This document shows, piece by piece, positions 24,246 to 33,254 of a stretch of DNA of 33,416 bases. The notes beneath the pieces are model-generated. The model did no database searches, was not told the origin of the DNA, and was given only the letters and a program-made list of their open reading frames with translations. The stretch comes from Bacteroidales bacterium (GTDB lineage: Bacteria > Bacteroidota > Bacteroidia > Bacteroidales > UBA932): positions 1-33,416 of the forward strand of contig JALCMP010000022.1 of the NCBI GenBank assembly GCA_022648545.1, given 5' to 3'. The position numbers and the translations under genes were made by a program. Numbering within the stretch: the stretch's first letter is position 1; the number at the start of each line of letters is the position of its first letter.

Positions 24246-24912
24246 ATCCGAATCTCGTAACAATGTTATCTCCGTAAGGCTTTATTTTTTTACGCAATCT
24301 GGTAATATGCACATCTATAGTCCGTGCAGTTACCAGAACATCGTCGGGCCAGACCATCTTAAGAAGGTCTTCGCGCGAAAATATACGTCCCTTGTTTCTC
24401 AGCAACAGCGATAGAAGTTCCAGTTCTGTTTTCGTTAAAGTTATTTCGCTGTCATTTATAAATGCTCTTTTGCCCTTCACATCTACCATGAGGTTTTCAT
24501 ACCTCAGCGGCGACTGATCTCCGGCATTATCAGTATTACCTCCCCCCCTTCTTAGAACGGCATTTACTCGTGCGATCACTTCCTTTAGCGAGAAAGGCTT
24601 GGATATGTAATCATCGGCTCCCAGGTCGAGCCCCTTTACTGTATCGTCCTCAGTATCCTTTGCCGTACAAAAAATTATGGGAATGGATTCGGTCGCTTTG
24701 TTTTTTTTAAGAATCTTGGCCATCTGGAAACCCGATATGTCATCCATCATAACGTCGAGGAGCAGCAACTGGTAATTGGAAATATTGAGAGAAAGGGCTT
24801 CTTCGGCAGACAGGGCCGTATCAACGCTGTATCCGGCCTTTTCCAAATTGAATTTGAGGATTTCGCATAAACTGCTTTCATCATCCACAACAAGAATCCG
24901 AGCTTTATCCAT
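24223..24912 (-). CDS. phoB: OmpR-family response regulator, PhoB-like
   Basis: The 229-residue protein has a receiver domain (about 1-120) with the acidic pair D10-D11, phosphoacceptor D53 in LLLLDVMMDD, T83 and K105 in SKPF. A winged-helix DNA-binding domain follows and ends in RFGYGYCFES. All residues needed for phosphotransfer are present. The gene overlaps the histidine kinase gene and is transcribed first. It faces a PiT phosphate transporter gene across 155 bases, which suggests control of phosphate uptake, although OmpR-family regulators of this type also serve other signals. Repeated GTAACA elements between the two genes are candidate binding sites. Confidence 0.9.
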   Translation of the reverse strand: MDKARILVVDDESSLCEILKFNLEKAGYSVDTALSAEEALSLNISNYQLLLLDVMMDDISGFQMAKILKKNKATESIPIIFCTAKDTEDDTVKGLDLGADDYISKPFSLKEVIARVNAVLRRGGGNTDNAGDQSPLRYENLMVDVKGKRAFINDSEITLTKTELELLSLLLRNKGRIFSREDLLKMVWPDDVLVTARTIDVHITRLRKKIKPYGDNIVTRFGYGYCFES

Positions 24913-25002
24913 AGCAATAAGATTATTTTGTTTGTGGTAAAGATAATTAATGATTGTTAAAAACTTATTAAGTTTCTTAATGCACTTTGTTCTTAATAAA
25001 TT

Positions 25003-25031
25003 CGTAACAATTATTAAATCTATTTGTAACA
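25003..25031 (+). promoter_or_regulatory. Candidate PhoB-type direct repeats before the PiT gene
   Basis: CGTAACA (25003-25009) and TGTAACA (25025-25031) are spaced 22 bases apart, two helical turns. Pho boxes of other bacteria are direct repeats with 11-base periodicity. The elements lie 37-65 bases before the PiT start, in the intergenic region shared with the phoB-like gene. The assignment is by position and spacing only. Confidence 0.35.
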
Positions 25032-25067
25032 GGCCGGGGATATTTTTGTCATACTTAAAAATATGAT

Positions 25068-27317
25068 ATGAATTCGTTTTACCTCGGCCTTATAATAGTT
25101 CTGCTCCTGCTGGCAATATTCGATCTTGTAACCGGCGTAAGCAACGATGCCGTTAATTTTCTTAATTCGGCCATCGGTGCAAAAACCGCGTCATTCAGGA
25201 CCATAATAATAATTGCCGCATTGGGAATATTCAGCGGAGTGATAATGAGCAACGGCATGATGGAAATTGCCAGGCACGGAATATTCCGTCCTGAAAATTT
25301 CTACTTTTCGGAATTGATATGCATTTTCGTTTCGGTAATGATAACAGATATTCTTCTGCTCGATATCTTCAACACACTCGGAATGCCTACCTCAACCACC
25401 GTTTCCATGGTTTTCGAACTTCTCGGAGGCACCTTCGCACTTTCCATGCTCAAGATCATGGGAGACAAAACGGGAACTCTTTCTTTTGGCATGTTGCTGA
25501 ATACCGACAAGGCCCTGACTGTCATTTTCGGAATTTTCATATCGGTAGCCATAGCGTTTTTCTTCGGGGCACTGGTACAATACATTGCAAGGCTCATTTT
25601 TTCTTTCAATTATAAAAAGAACATGAAATGGTCAATAGGCATATTCGGAGGAATAGCCGTTACTGCAATAATATATTTCATGCTAATAAAAGGGCTCAAG
25701 AATGCATCTTTCATCACCACGACGGTAAATGCCTGGATAAATACAAACACTGCCATTCTGATGGCGGCCTGCTTCATATTGTCGGGAATACTCATGCAGA
25801 TCCTTTATTTTCTTAAAATAAACGTACTGAAAATAATAGTCCTTCTCGGAACTTTCGCTCTCGCCATGGCCTTCTCGGGCAACGACCTGGTAAACTTCAT
25901 AGGAGTACCGCTAGCAGGCTATTCATCTTATGTAGACTATATTGCAAACGGACAGGCGGCAGGCCCAGGAGGATTTCTCATGGGAGCACTCAACGGAGAG
26001 GCAAATACGCCTACTATATTCCTGCTTATGGCCGGGATAATAATGGTCATAACCCTCATGAAATCCCAGAAAGCGCGCAGCGTAGTAAAAACATCGCTCG
26101 ACCTTTCGCGCCAGGAAGAAGGCAACGAAATGTTCGGATCTTCTGCAATAGCAAGAACACTGGTAAGAAAAAGCATAAGCTTCTCAAACGGCATCACGAG
26201 GCTCGTCCCCGACAAGGTAAAATCCGTTATAGAAAAAAGATTCAACAGCAACGAAGCCATTCTTGAAAACGGTGCTTCCTTCGATCTAATAAGAGCATCA
26301 GTGAATCTTGTCATAGCCAGCCTGCTGATAGCATTGGGCACATCGTTAAAACTGCCCCTTTCCACAACCTATGTTACATTTATGGTAGCAATGGGATCCT
26401 CGCTCTCAGACAAGGCCTGGGGACGCGAAAGCGCCGTATTCAGGATAACCGGAGTCCTTTCGGTAATAGGCGGATGGTTCGTTACTGCCGGGATAGCTTT
26501 CATATCCTGTTTTTCAATCACGTTGATACTGCATTACGGAGGGATATTTGCAACGCTGGTTATGATAGGCGTAGCTGCGGCGATACTTTTAAGATCCAGA
26601 AAAAAGTACAAGGCCAGAGAAGAAAAGGAAAGAAAAGAAAAAAACATAGATATGATGATGGCTTCCAACGACAAGGAAAAGATATGGGAACTTTTATGCA
26701 AACATACGCGTGAAACGTTATCCCGTGTATTGGCATTCGGAAGGAATAATTATACCGGAATCACCGAAGCTTTTCTCTCCGAGAATCTGCACTCTCTGCG
26801 CAAGATAAACAACAATCTAGGGCGCATGAAAGACAATCTTAAAAAGACACGCAAACGCGAAGTCCTTATTTTAAGAAAGATATCGGTTAACGTCGCGCTC
26901 GAAAAAAACACATGGTTTCATCTGGTCTACAACAGCGCCGAACAAATGATATACAGTCTCAAGCGCATGAACGAACCGTGCAAGGAACACATCGACAATA
27001 ATTTCAACCCTCTGCCCGACGAATATGCCGGGGAATTCCAGAGGGTAAGCAAACTGCTGGACGTTTATATGGAAAAAGTGAGAAAAGCCATAGAAAATAA
27101 CGATTACGAAGATTACGAACAGCTTTTCTTTGCAAGCAACCATATTTCTGAAGAATTTTCCAATCTCAGACATACCCAGCTCGAACGTATTCAGAAAGAA
27201 GACAAGAAAGTCCTCAATGTTTCCATAGTTTATCTAAACATGATACAGGAATCGGAGGAACTTGTAAGCATAGTACGCCATATGCTCCGGGCAAGTCGAA
27301 AATTCCAGACTAATTAA
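25068..27317 (+). CDS. PiT-family inorganic phosphate transporter with PhoU-like C-terminal domain
   Basis: The protein has 749 residues. The first part (to about residue 515) is a polytopic membrane transporter with the two PiT signature repeats: GVSNDAVNFLNSAIG (23-37) and, in the second half, LSTTYVTFMVAMGSSLSDKAWGR. These mark the phosphate:cation symporter family. After a very basic linker (RSRKKYKAREEKERKEK) there is a cytoplasmic helical region of about 210 residues, ending near VRHMLRASRKF, which resembles PhoU/DUF47 accessory proteins. Many bacteria encode such a protein separately beside PiT; here it is fused. Divergence from a phoB/phoR-like pair suggests regulation by phosphate. 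Length and fusion are common in Bacteroidota. Confidence 0.93.
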   Translation: MNSFYLGLIIVLLLLAIFDLVTGVSNDAVNFLNSAIGAKTASFRTIIIIAALGIFSGVIMSNGMMEIARHGIFRPENFYFSELICIFVSVMITDILLLDIFNTLGMPTSTTVSMVFELLGGTFALSMLKIMGDKTGTLSFGMLLNTDKALTVIFGIFISVAIAFFFGALVQYIARLIFSFNYKKNMKWSIGIFGGIAVTAIIYFMLIKGLKNASFITTTVNAWINTNTAILMAACFILSGILMQILYFLKINVLKIIVLLGTFALAMAFSGNDLVNFIGVPLAGYSSYVDYIANGQAAGPGGFLMGALNGEANTPTIFLLMAGIIMVITLMKSQKARSVVKTSLDLSRQEEGNEMFGSSAIARTLVRKSISFSNGITRLVPDKVKSVIEKRFNSNEAILENGASFDLIRASVNLVIASLLIALGTSLKLPLSTTYVTFMVAMGSSLSDKAWGRESAVFRITGVLSVIGGWFVTAGIAFISCFSITLILHYGGIFATLVMIGVAAAILLRSRKKYKAREEKERKEKNIDMMMASNDKEKIWELLCKHTRETLSRVLAFGRNNYTGITEAFLSENLHSLRKINNNLGRMKDNLKKTRKREVLILRKISVNVALEKNTWFHLVYNSAEQMIYSLKRMNEPCKEHIDNNFNPLPDEYAGEFQRVSKLLDVYMEKVRKAIENNDYEDYEQLFFASNHISEEFSNLRHTQLERIQKEDKKVLNVSIVYLNMIQESEELVSIVRHMLRASRKFQTN

Positions 27318-27331
27318 CGCGAATATTTTAG

Positions 27332-27339
27332 TATCTTTG
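27332..27339 (+). promoter_or_regulatory. -7 promoter box of the COG0731-type radical SAM gene
   Basis: TATCTTTG matches the Bacteroidota -7 consensus exactly. Transcription would begin near 27342, giving a leader of about 17 bases. The gene is thus likely to be expressed independently of the PiT gene ending 15 bases upstream. Confidence 0.55.
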
Positions 27340-27358
27340 CCGAATCGAAAAAATTTTT

Positions 27359-28147
27359 ATGGCTACTTTTCATTGGGATAATATAATATACGGACCTATA
27401 AAGAGCAGGAGGCTCGGAAACTCACTGGGTATAAACATAATGCCGGCAGACGGCAAGGTATGCAGCTTCGACTGCATATATTGCGAATGCGGATGGAACA
27501 AGGACGGCAAAACGTCTTCCTCCCTTCCGACGAAGGAAGAATTCGAAGAAGCATTAGAGGGGAAATTGTATTCAGTACGCGAACTGGGAAAAAGAATAGA
27601 TTCCATAACATTTTCCGGGAACGGAGAACCTACCATGCATCCCGACTTTCCTGAAATAATTGATATTACCGTCGGGTTGCGAAACAGACTTTATCCTGGA
27701 GCTAAAATCTCGGTTCTCTCCAACTCATCGCAGCTGGGCAAACCCAAAGTCGCTGCAGCTTTGAAAAAGACGGACAATCCGATACTTAAAATAGATTCGG
27801 CTCTTACGGAATATGTTAATCTCATAAACAGGCCCAACAAGGAATACTCGCTCGAGCAAACTATAGAAAACATCAGGAAATTCGGAAAGGATTTCATACT
27901 CCAGACAATGTTTTTGAAAGGAAAAATAAAACTGGACGACAAAACAGTTCCTGTAGACTGCACTTCGGAAGAAAATGTTAAAGCCTGGATAAAGCTTGTT
28001 GAAAATCTTTCCCCACGCAGAATAATGATGTATACGATAGACAGAGAAACCCCGGAAAAGGGACTATCAAAAGTTTCGGTTAATGAAATGTCTAAAATTG
28101 CCGAACCTCTTGAAAAAGAAGGCTTTTTCGTTCAAATATACGGATAA
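27359..28147 (+). CDS. Radical SAM protein, COG0731 (TYW1-like) type
   Basis: This 262-residue enzyme carries the radical SAM motif CSFDCIYC (C35, C39, C42; CX3CX2C). A glycine-rich SAM contact follows in TFSGNGEPTMHPDF. The opening YGPIKSRRLGNSLGINIMP is characteristic of COG0731 proteins, which are related to wyosine-synthesis enzymes but widespread in bacteria without a known role. It lacks a C-terminal SPASM domain and extra cluster motifs, so it binds only one visible Fe-S cluster. Unlike the accessory radical SAM protein at the left edge, it has ordinary base composition and housekeeping neighbours. It may share a transcript with dtd and deoC downstream. Confidence 0.9.
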   Translation: MATFHWDNIIYGPIKSRRLGNSLGINIMPADGKVCSFDCIYCECGWNKDGKTSSSLPTKEEFEEALEGKLYSVRELGKRIDSITFSGNGEPTMHPDFPEIIDITVGLRNRLYPGAKISVLSNSSQLGKPKVAAALKKTDNPILKIDSALTEYVNLINRPNKEYSLEQTIENIRKFGKDFILQTMFLKGKIKLDDKTVPVDCTSEENVKAWIKLVENLSPRRIMMYTIDRETPEKGLSKVSVNEMSKIAEPLEKEGFFVQIYG

Positions 28148-28174
28148 TCCTTTTTCTTTTATTATTTTTACCTT

Positions 28175-28627
28175 ATGAGGGTCGTCATTCAAAGAGTAAG
28201 CGAAGCTGATGTTAAAATAGAGGGGAAAATTGCAGGAAAAATAGAAAAAGGACTCATGGTGCTGGTAGGCATCGAAGAACGCGACGGAGATGCCGACATA
28301 AGGTGGCTGACGAACAAAATCGTAAACCTGCGCATATTCGATGATAAAAACGGAGTCATGAATCTTTCGGTTAAAGATATCGGAGGAAACATCCTGCTCA
28401 TAAGCCAATTCACATTGCAGGCAAGTACGGCAAAAGGGCACAGACCTTCTTATATAAAAGCTGCCGGGCATGAAACCGCCGTACCTCTATACGAAAAATT
28501 CATATCGAGCCTGTCGGAAGAACTCGGCCGCAAAATAGAAACGGGCAGATTCGGAGCGGACATGAAGGTTTCCCTTATCAACGATGGTCCCGTTACCATT
28601 TGCATCGACTCCCTTAACCGCGAGTAA
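28175..28627 (+). CDS. dtd: D-aminoacyl-tRNA deacylase
   Basis: Dtd removes D-amino acids (and glycine from tRNA-Ala) mischarged onto tRNA. The 150-residue length is the family norm. Both active-site signatures are present: SQFTL at 77-81 and NDGPVT at 136-141 (usually NxGPVT), with the N-terminal MRVVIQRVSEADV also typical. It lies 27 bases after the radical SAM gene and 28 bases before deoC, on the same strand, and is probably cotranscribed with them. No functional link between the three is evident. Confidence 0.97.
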   Translation: MRVVIQRVSEADVKIEGKIAGKIEKGLMVLVGIEERDGDADIRWLTNKIVNLRIFDDKNGVMNLSVKDIGGNILLISQFTLQASTAKGHRPSYIKAAGHETAVPLYEKFISSLSEELGRKIETGRFGADMKVSLINDGPVTICIDSLNRE

Positions 28628-28655
28628 TTGAAATTTAAAAAATAAAAATATACAG

Positions 28656-29525
28656 ATGACACAAATTCTGGAAAAATTCAAGTTCCTGCCGGACGCAGGA
28701 GAGATAGACAAAGAACTCCAATCCGTCAAAAAGAACCTCGCACATTGGATAAACAGGAAAAACCTGTCCGATTGCCTCGGATATATGGATCTGACCTCGC
28801 TGCATTCTACAGATACAAGAGAAACTGTAGCCGAACTTGCCGGAAAAGTTAATAATTTTAAAACAAGTTATCCCGATTATCCTTATCCTGCATCGGTTTG
28901 CATATATTCCAATCTGGGCAAAACCGTAAAGGAAACCCTAACTGCGAAAGGAGTCCATACTACTGTCGTTTCGGGATGCTTCCCATCATCTCAAAGTTTT
29001 CCTGAAGTAAAAAAGCTGGAATGCAAAATGGCAGCCGCCGACGGAGCCGATGAAATTGACATAGTTCTGGCATTGAACCATTTTATGAACAACGAATTCG
29101 ACGATGCTTCAAAGGAGATATCGGACATAAAGGCCATAGTGGGAGACATAACCCTTAAGGTGATTCTGGAAACCGGAGCACTTTCCACTCCTGAAAATAT
29201 TGCCACCGCTTCTTTCCTTGCCATGGAATCCGGTGCTGATTTCATAAAAACATCTACGGGCAAACTCGAACCTGCGGCAACTCCCATGGCCGCCATCGTA
29301 ATGTGCAAGTGCATTAAGAAATATTATGAGGCAACCGGACGGAAAATAGGATTCAAGGCTGCCGGAGGAATTTCCACAAGCAAGGATGCTATAAGCTATC
29401 TCGCCATAGTAGACACCATCCTCGGCAAAGACTGGCTCACACCTTCCCTTTTCAGAATAGGTGCCAGCCGGCTCGCACGCAATCTTCTCTGCGATCTCGA
29501 ACAATCCACGGTCAATTACTACTAA
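28656..29525 (+). CDS. deoC: Deoxyribose-phosphate aldolase
   Basis: DeoC splits 2-deoxyribose-5-phosphate into acetaldehyde and glyceraldehyde-3-phosphate, the last step of deoxynucleoside breakdown. The 289-residue sequence has GADEIDIVL (130-138, with the catalytic Asp region), the Schiff-base Lys at 198 in FIKTSTGK and the second essential Lys at 234 in GFKAAGGIS. The N-terminal 40 residues are a helical extension common in Bacteroidota members, which are longer than the short-type enzymes of about 220 residues. It converges with pheT, the two stops being three bases apart. Confidence 0.96.
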   Translation: MTQILEKFKFLPDAGEIDKELQSVKKNLAHWINRKNLSDCLGYMDLTSLHSTDTRETVAELAGKVNNFKTSYPDYPYPASVCIYSNLGKTVKETLTAKGVHTTVVSGCFPSSQSFPEVKKLECKMAAADGADEIDIVLALNHFMNNEFDDASKEISDIKAIVGDITLKVILETGALSTPENIATASFLAMESGADFIKTSTGKLEPAATPMAAIVMCKCIKKYYEATGRKIGFKAAGGISTSKDAISYLAIVDTILGKDWLTPSLFRIGASRLARNLLCDLEQSTVNYY

Positions 29526-29528
29526 CCG

Positions 29529-32087
29529 TTACCTGAGTTGTGCGCCGAGCTTTTGGCTGAATGTATTGAACAACTTCTTCATTATTGAATCAACAGCCGC
29601 ATCCGTTAAGGTTTTACGGGTGTCCTGAAGTACAAAGCTTATTGCATATTGCTTCTTGCCTGCCGGTATTTTATCACCTTCGTAAACATCGAAAAGATCT
29701 ACGTTCTTTAATATCTTCTTTTCGGTTTCATATGCAAGATTGCGGATATCATCGAATTTGATATTTTCGTCAAGCAGCAATGCAAGATCCCTGCGCACTT
29801 CGGGGAATTTGGGCAATTCGGTGAAATGAGTTTTGTGCTTTCTAACAGCCTTATAAATAAGTTTCCAAGATATTTCCGCAGCAAAAACATTTTGTTTTAT
29901 TCCGAATTTGCGCAAAAGCGAAGGAGATATCTCCCCTATTACCGCAAGCTCTTTTCCGTTGGTTTTATAGCAGAGACCCTGCGAAAAAATATCTGCAGGA
30001 GCACTGGAATATTCCAGAGAGGATGAGGATATATCTACGCCGAATTTTCTGAACAACAGTTGTACATATCCCTTTAGCGAAAAGAAATCTCCGCCTGAAG
30101 TTTTATTTCTCCAGCGACTTATGCCGTTGCCGGTAATGAACATGGACAATTTGAAATCCTCGGAATATTTCTCGAGTTCCGCCGATTTGTGAAGTAGCCC
30201 CCCGTTAGCACCGTATTGCGGCCCGGAAGAAAAAGCCTCATTATTTCCTGCACTCTCTCCGTTGACGGCGGTACCTGCCGGAACATAATCCGGATCATAT
30301 TTGTATACGTTGCCGAATTCAAATAATTTAAGATCGGGGCTTTGCCTGTTTATATTATATTGGATAACTTCCAGACCGTTAAGAATAAGGGTCTGACGCA
30401 TTACGTTAAGATCGGAACTAAGAGGGTTGATTATCCTTACACAGTTCTTTTCGGGAAAAGTCTTGAGGTCTGTATAATAGGAACTTTTTGTTAGCGAGTT
30501 GTTCATTATCTCCATAAAGCCGTTTGAAGCGAGGAACTCCGAGGCAAGGCTTTTAACACGTTCCGGATCGGGACGTACGGACGTATTTACCGAAGCCGTA
30601 ACACGTGAAGGGATTTCAACATTGTCATATCCGTAAATGCGTAGCACGTCTTCTACGACATCGCATTCCCTGTATACATCAACACGATAGGTTGGAACTT
30701 TCACCACGGCTCGGCCGGATGTTTCGGAAACGAATTCCATCTCAAGGTATCCCAGGATGTTTCGAATGGTATTGTTCCCTATGTTTTTCCCTATTAGTTT
30801 GCACATTCTGGCATAATCCAGATCTACTACCTTTTTCTCTATAATAGCAGATACTTCATCTACTATTTCTCCTGTTATTTCGCCTCCGGCCAGTTCTTTT
30901 ACAAGAAGAGCGGCACGTTTTAGAGCATAAATGGTAATCATGGGATCGCATCCCCTTTCATATCTGAAAGAAGCATCGGTTTGCAAAGCATGCCTCTTGG
31001 ATGTCTTTCTAATTACTACAGGATTGAAATAAGCACTTTCTATGAAAATATTCCTGGTCCCTTCTTTAACACCGCTGTCTAACCCTCCGAATACACCGGC
31101 CATACACAATGGTTTTTCAACATCATTTATCATAAGATCTTTGTCGGAAAGAGTTCTTTCCATTTCGTCCAGGGTTTTGAATTTAGTCCCATCTTTACAA
31201 AAATCGACAATAATCTTTCCTCCCTTTATTTTATCAGCATCAAAACAATGCAGTGGCTGTCCGAGTTCCATCAATATAAAATTGGAGATGTCAACTATAT
31301 TATTGATAGGACGAAGGCCGACCGCACGTAATTTAGTCTTAAGCCAATCAGGAGATTCTGCAACCGTCACGTTTCTTATTGTTAATCCGGAATATCTCGG
31401 ACAAGCCTCCTTTGCACGGACTTCTATCTTAACGGCATCCGCAGAACCTGTAGAATCAATCTTAAAACCATCAACGGAAGGCATGCAGTAAGCTTCCCCT
31501 ATATCGTGAGCCTGAACATAAGCGCTCAGATCCCTTGCAACCCCAATATGTGAAGCTGCATCTATTCTGTTGGCCGTAAGTTCTATAGTAAAAATAGTAT
31601 CTGTCTTCAAATGGAAATAATCTCTTGCGGCAGTACCAACGATGCTATCTTCTGGAAGAACCATTATTCCTGCATGGTCTTCTCCTACACCCAGTTCATC
31701 TTCGGCACACAACATTCCGAAACTCTCTACGCCTCTAATTTTTGATTTCTTTATCTTTATTTCTTCACCGTTCGAAAAAGTTAGTTTCGTATTAAGAGTG
31801 GCAAGCATTACTTTCTCTCCTGCAGCCACATTGGGAGCTCCGCAAACTATCTGTAACGGATCTCCTTCGCCACAATCAACTTTGGTAATATGCAGATGAT
31901 CGGAATTCGGATGAGGAACACATTCCAGCACTTTTGCAACTTTAACACCTTCCAGACCTCCCGGAATTTCTTCTTCCGTACGGACGGAATCAACTTCCAG
32001 TCCTATGGAATTAAATATGCCGGCAAGTTTTTCCGGTTCCAAATCCAATTTAATGTAATCCTTTAGCCAATTATATGATATCTCCAT
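29529..32087 (-). CDS. pheT: Phenylalanine--tRNA ligase, beta subunit
   Basis: The beta subunit partners with PheS to charge tRNA-Phe; pheS is not in this window. The start at 32087 gives MEISYNWLKDYI, the standard PheT opening, and 852 residues; an in-frame ATG 57 bases upstream is rejected. In order there are an OB-fold tRNA-binding domain (about 40-155, with HPNSDHLHITKVDCGEG), the B3/B4 editing domain, and a B5 domain (about 405-480). The catalytic-like core follows, then a C-terminal ferredoxin-like anticodon-binding domain (about 760-852, ending FNTFSQKLGAQLR). A short insertion rich in Gly, Asn and Ser lies around NGESAGNNEAFSSG. It lies downstream of ftsY on the same strand, with a palindrome in the gap. 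Confidence 0.97.
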   Translation of the reverse strand: MEISYNWLKDYIKLDLEPEKLAGIFNSIGLEVDSVRTEEEIPGGLEGVKVAKVLECVPHPNSDHLHITKVDCGEGDPLQIVCGAPNVAAGEKVMLATLNTKLTFSNGEEIKIKKSKIRGVESFGMLCAEDELGVGEDHAGIMVLPEDSIVGTAARDYFHLKTDTIFTIELTANRIDAASHIGVARDLSAYVQAHDIGEAYCMPSVDGFKIDSTGSADAVKIEVRAKEACPRYSGLTIRNVTVAESPDWLKTKLRAVGLRPINNIVDISNFILMELGQPLHCFDADKIKGGKIIVDFCKDGTKFKTLDEMERTLSDKDLMINDVEKPLCMAGVFGGLDSGVKEGTRNIFIESAYFNPVVIRKTSKRHALQTDASFRYERGCDPMITIYALKRAALLVKELAGGEITGEIVDEVSAIIEKKVVDLDYARMCKLIGKNIGNNTIRNILGYLEMEFVSETSGRAVVKVPTYRVDVYRECDVVEDVLRIYGYDNVEIPSRVTASVNTSVRPDPERVKSLASEFLASNGFMEIMNNSLTKSSYYTDLKTFPEKNCVRIINPLSSDLNVMRQTLILNGLEVIQYNINRQSPDLKLFEFGNVYKYDPDYVPAGTAVNGESAGNNEAFSSGPQYGANGGLLHKSAELEKYSEDFKLSMFITGNGISRWRNKTSGGDFFSLKGYVQLLFRKFGVDISSSSLEYSSAPADIFSQGLCYKTNGKELAVIGEISPSLLRKFGIKQNVFAAEISWKLIYKAVRKHKTHFTELPKFPEVRRDLALLLDENIKFDDIRNLAYETEKKILKNVDLFDVYEGDKIPAGKKQYAISFVLQDTRKTLTDAAVDSIMKKLFNTFSQKLGAQLR

Positions 32088-32123
32088 AACGTAATTTATA
32101 TTTCCTTTTTCTCTAATCACCGC

Positions 32124-32145
32124 AATGACATTATAAAATGTCATT
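32124..32145 (-). promoter_or_regulatory. Palindrome between ftsY and pheT
   Basis: AATGACATT (32124-32132) and its complement AATGTCATT (32137-32145) form a perfect 9-base inverted repeat around ATAA, 37 bases before the pheT start and 15 bases after the ftsY stop. It has no T-run, so it looks more like a protein-binding dyad or a small leader hairpin than a terminator. Confidence 0.4.
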
Positions 32146-32160
32146 ATGCTCTATCTTCCT

Positions 32161-33153
32161 TTAAGATTTATCTCCTTCAAAAAGAGATTCCACGAACTCT
32201 TTTTTATCGAAGATCTGCAGATCTTCTATTTTTTCACCCACACCTATAAACTTTACGGGAATCCTGAACTGATCTACGATTCCGATTACAACCCCTCCTT
32301 TTGCGGTACCGTCGAGTTTAGTGACGGCAAGAGCGGTAACATCCGTAGCTTTTGTGAATTCCTTAGCCTGCAAAAAAGCATTCTGTCCGGTAGAACCGTC
32401 GAGCACAAGAAGAACTTCATGAGGAGCGTCGGGTATAACCTTGCGCATTACGTTCCTTATTTTGGTAAGCTCGTTCATAAGATTAACCTTATTGTGCAAC
32501 CGTCCCGCTGTATCTATTAGGACAACATCGGCATCCTGCGCAACCGCAGACTTTAAAGTATCGTATGCAACCGAAGCGGGATCGGATCCCATCTGCTGCT
32601 TTACAATGGGAACGCCCGCGCGTTCGCTCCATATTTCCAGCTGTTCCACGGCCGCGGCCCTGAACGTATCGGCAGCTCCAAGAACGACCTTTTTCCCTTC
32701 CTGTTTCAGCCTCAATGCCAGTTTGCCTATCGTAGTAGTCTTCCCGACCCCGTTAACGCCCACGACCATCATAACATAAGGCTTCTTTGAGAAATCGAAG
32801 ATACCATTTGCCTCTGATTTTGAAGAATCCTTCCCTCCGTCTTTGGAATCACTGTCAACATCAAGCATATCTTCAATCTCGTCCCTTAAAATGGAATAAA
32901 GTTCCGAGGAATTCATATACTTGTCTTTTTCCACCCTGTCTTCGAGCCTGTTTATGATCTTGACTGTGGTATCTACGCCTATATCGCTGGAAATAAGAGC
33001 CTCTTCAATATCGTCGAGAGAAGAAGAGTCTATTCTGGATTTCCCCATTACGGCTCTTGAAATCTTATCGAACAAGCTGGTTTTCGTTTTGGACAATCCT
33101 CTATTCAAAGATTCTTTTTCTTCCTTACTTTTTTTACTGAAAAGCCATCCCAT
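32161..33153 (-). CDS. ftsY: Signal recognition particle receptor FtsY
   Basis: FtsY is the membrane-associated GTPase that receives ribosome-SRP complexes and delivers nascent membrane proteins to SecYEG. The 330-residue protein has an N-terminal helical (N) domain at about 25-95 and a short acidic, Ser-rich insertion at about 98-115. The GTPase G domain shows P-loop GVNGVGKT (132-139), DTFRAAAVEQL (162-172), DTAGR (214-218) and TKLDGTAKGG (278-287). The long acidic A domain of the enterobacterial protein is absent, as in most Bacteroidota. A TAATTTTG -7 box (- strand, 33184-33177) lies about 24 bases upstream of its start. It diverges from the gene at the right edge. Confidence 0.97.
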   Translation of the reverse strand: MGWLFSKKSKEEKESLNRGLSKTKTSLFDKISRAVMGKSRIDSSSLDDIEEALISSDIGVDTTVKIINRLEDRVEKDKYMNSSELYSILRDEIEDMLDVDSDSKDGGKDSSKSEANGIFDFSKKPYVMMVVGVNGVGKTTTIGKLALRLKQEGKKVVLGAADTFRAAAVEQLEIWSERAGVPIVKQQMGSDPASVAYDTLKSAVAQDADVVLIDTAGRLHNKVNLMNELTKIRNVMRKVIPDAPHEVLLVLDGSTGQNAFLQAKEFTKATDVTALAVTKLDGTAKGGVVIGIVDQFRIPVKFIGVGEKIEDLQIFDKKEFVESLFEGDKS

Positions 33154-33176
33154 AATATTTGAAAATTAAGCCTCTG

Positions 33177-33184
33177 CAAAATTA
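33177..33184 (-). promoter_or_regulatory. -7 promoter box of ftsY
   Basis: TAATTTTG on the - strand matches TAnnTTTG exactly and would start transcription about 20 bases before the ftsY ATG. No good -33 TTTG was found at the expected distance. Confidence 0.45.
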
Positions 33185-33231
33185 AATCGCAAAAGGTCGT
33201 TAGCGGATTGCAAATATACTTATTTTTAATG

Positions 33232-33239
33232 TATCTTAG
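33232..33239 (+). promoter_or_regulatory. -7 promoter box of the right-edge gene
   Basis: TATCTTAG is one base from TAnnTTTG. ATTG at 33207-33210, 21 bases upstream of it, may serve as the -33 element. Transcription would begin near 33242, about 13 bases before the ATG at 33255. Confidence 0.45.
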
Positions 33240-33254
33240 TTGTTTTAAAGAGCA

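Noticed and set aside
27359-28147. Idea that the COG0731-type radical SAM enzyme belongs to the peptide locus at the left edge
   Set aside because: It lies more than 20 kb away, has ordinary base composition, lacks a SPASM domain and sits with housekeeping genes.
32088-32144. 19-residue N-terminal extension of PheT, considered as a Phe leader peptide
   Set aside because: PheT proteins start with the MEISYNWLKDYI type of sequence. The extension is in frame with pheT, has a single Phe codon and no separate stop, so it is not an attenuator peptide.
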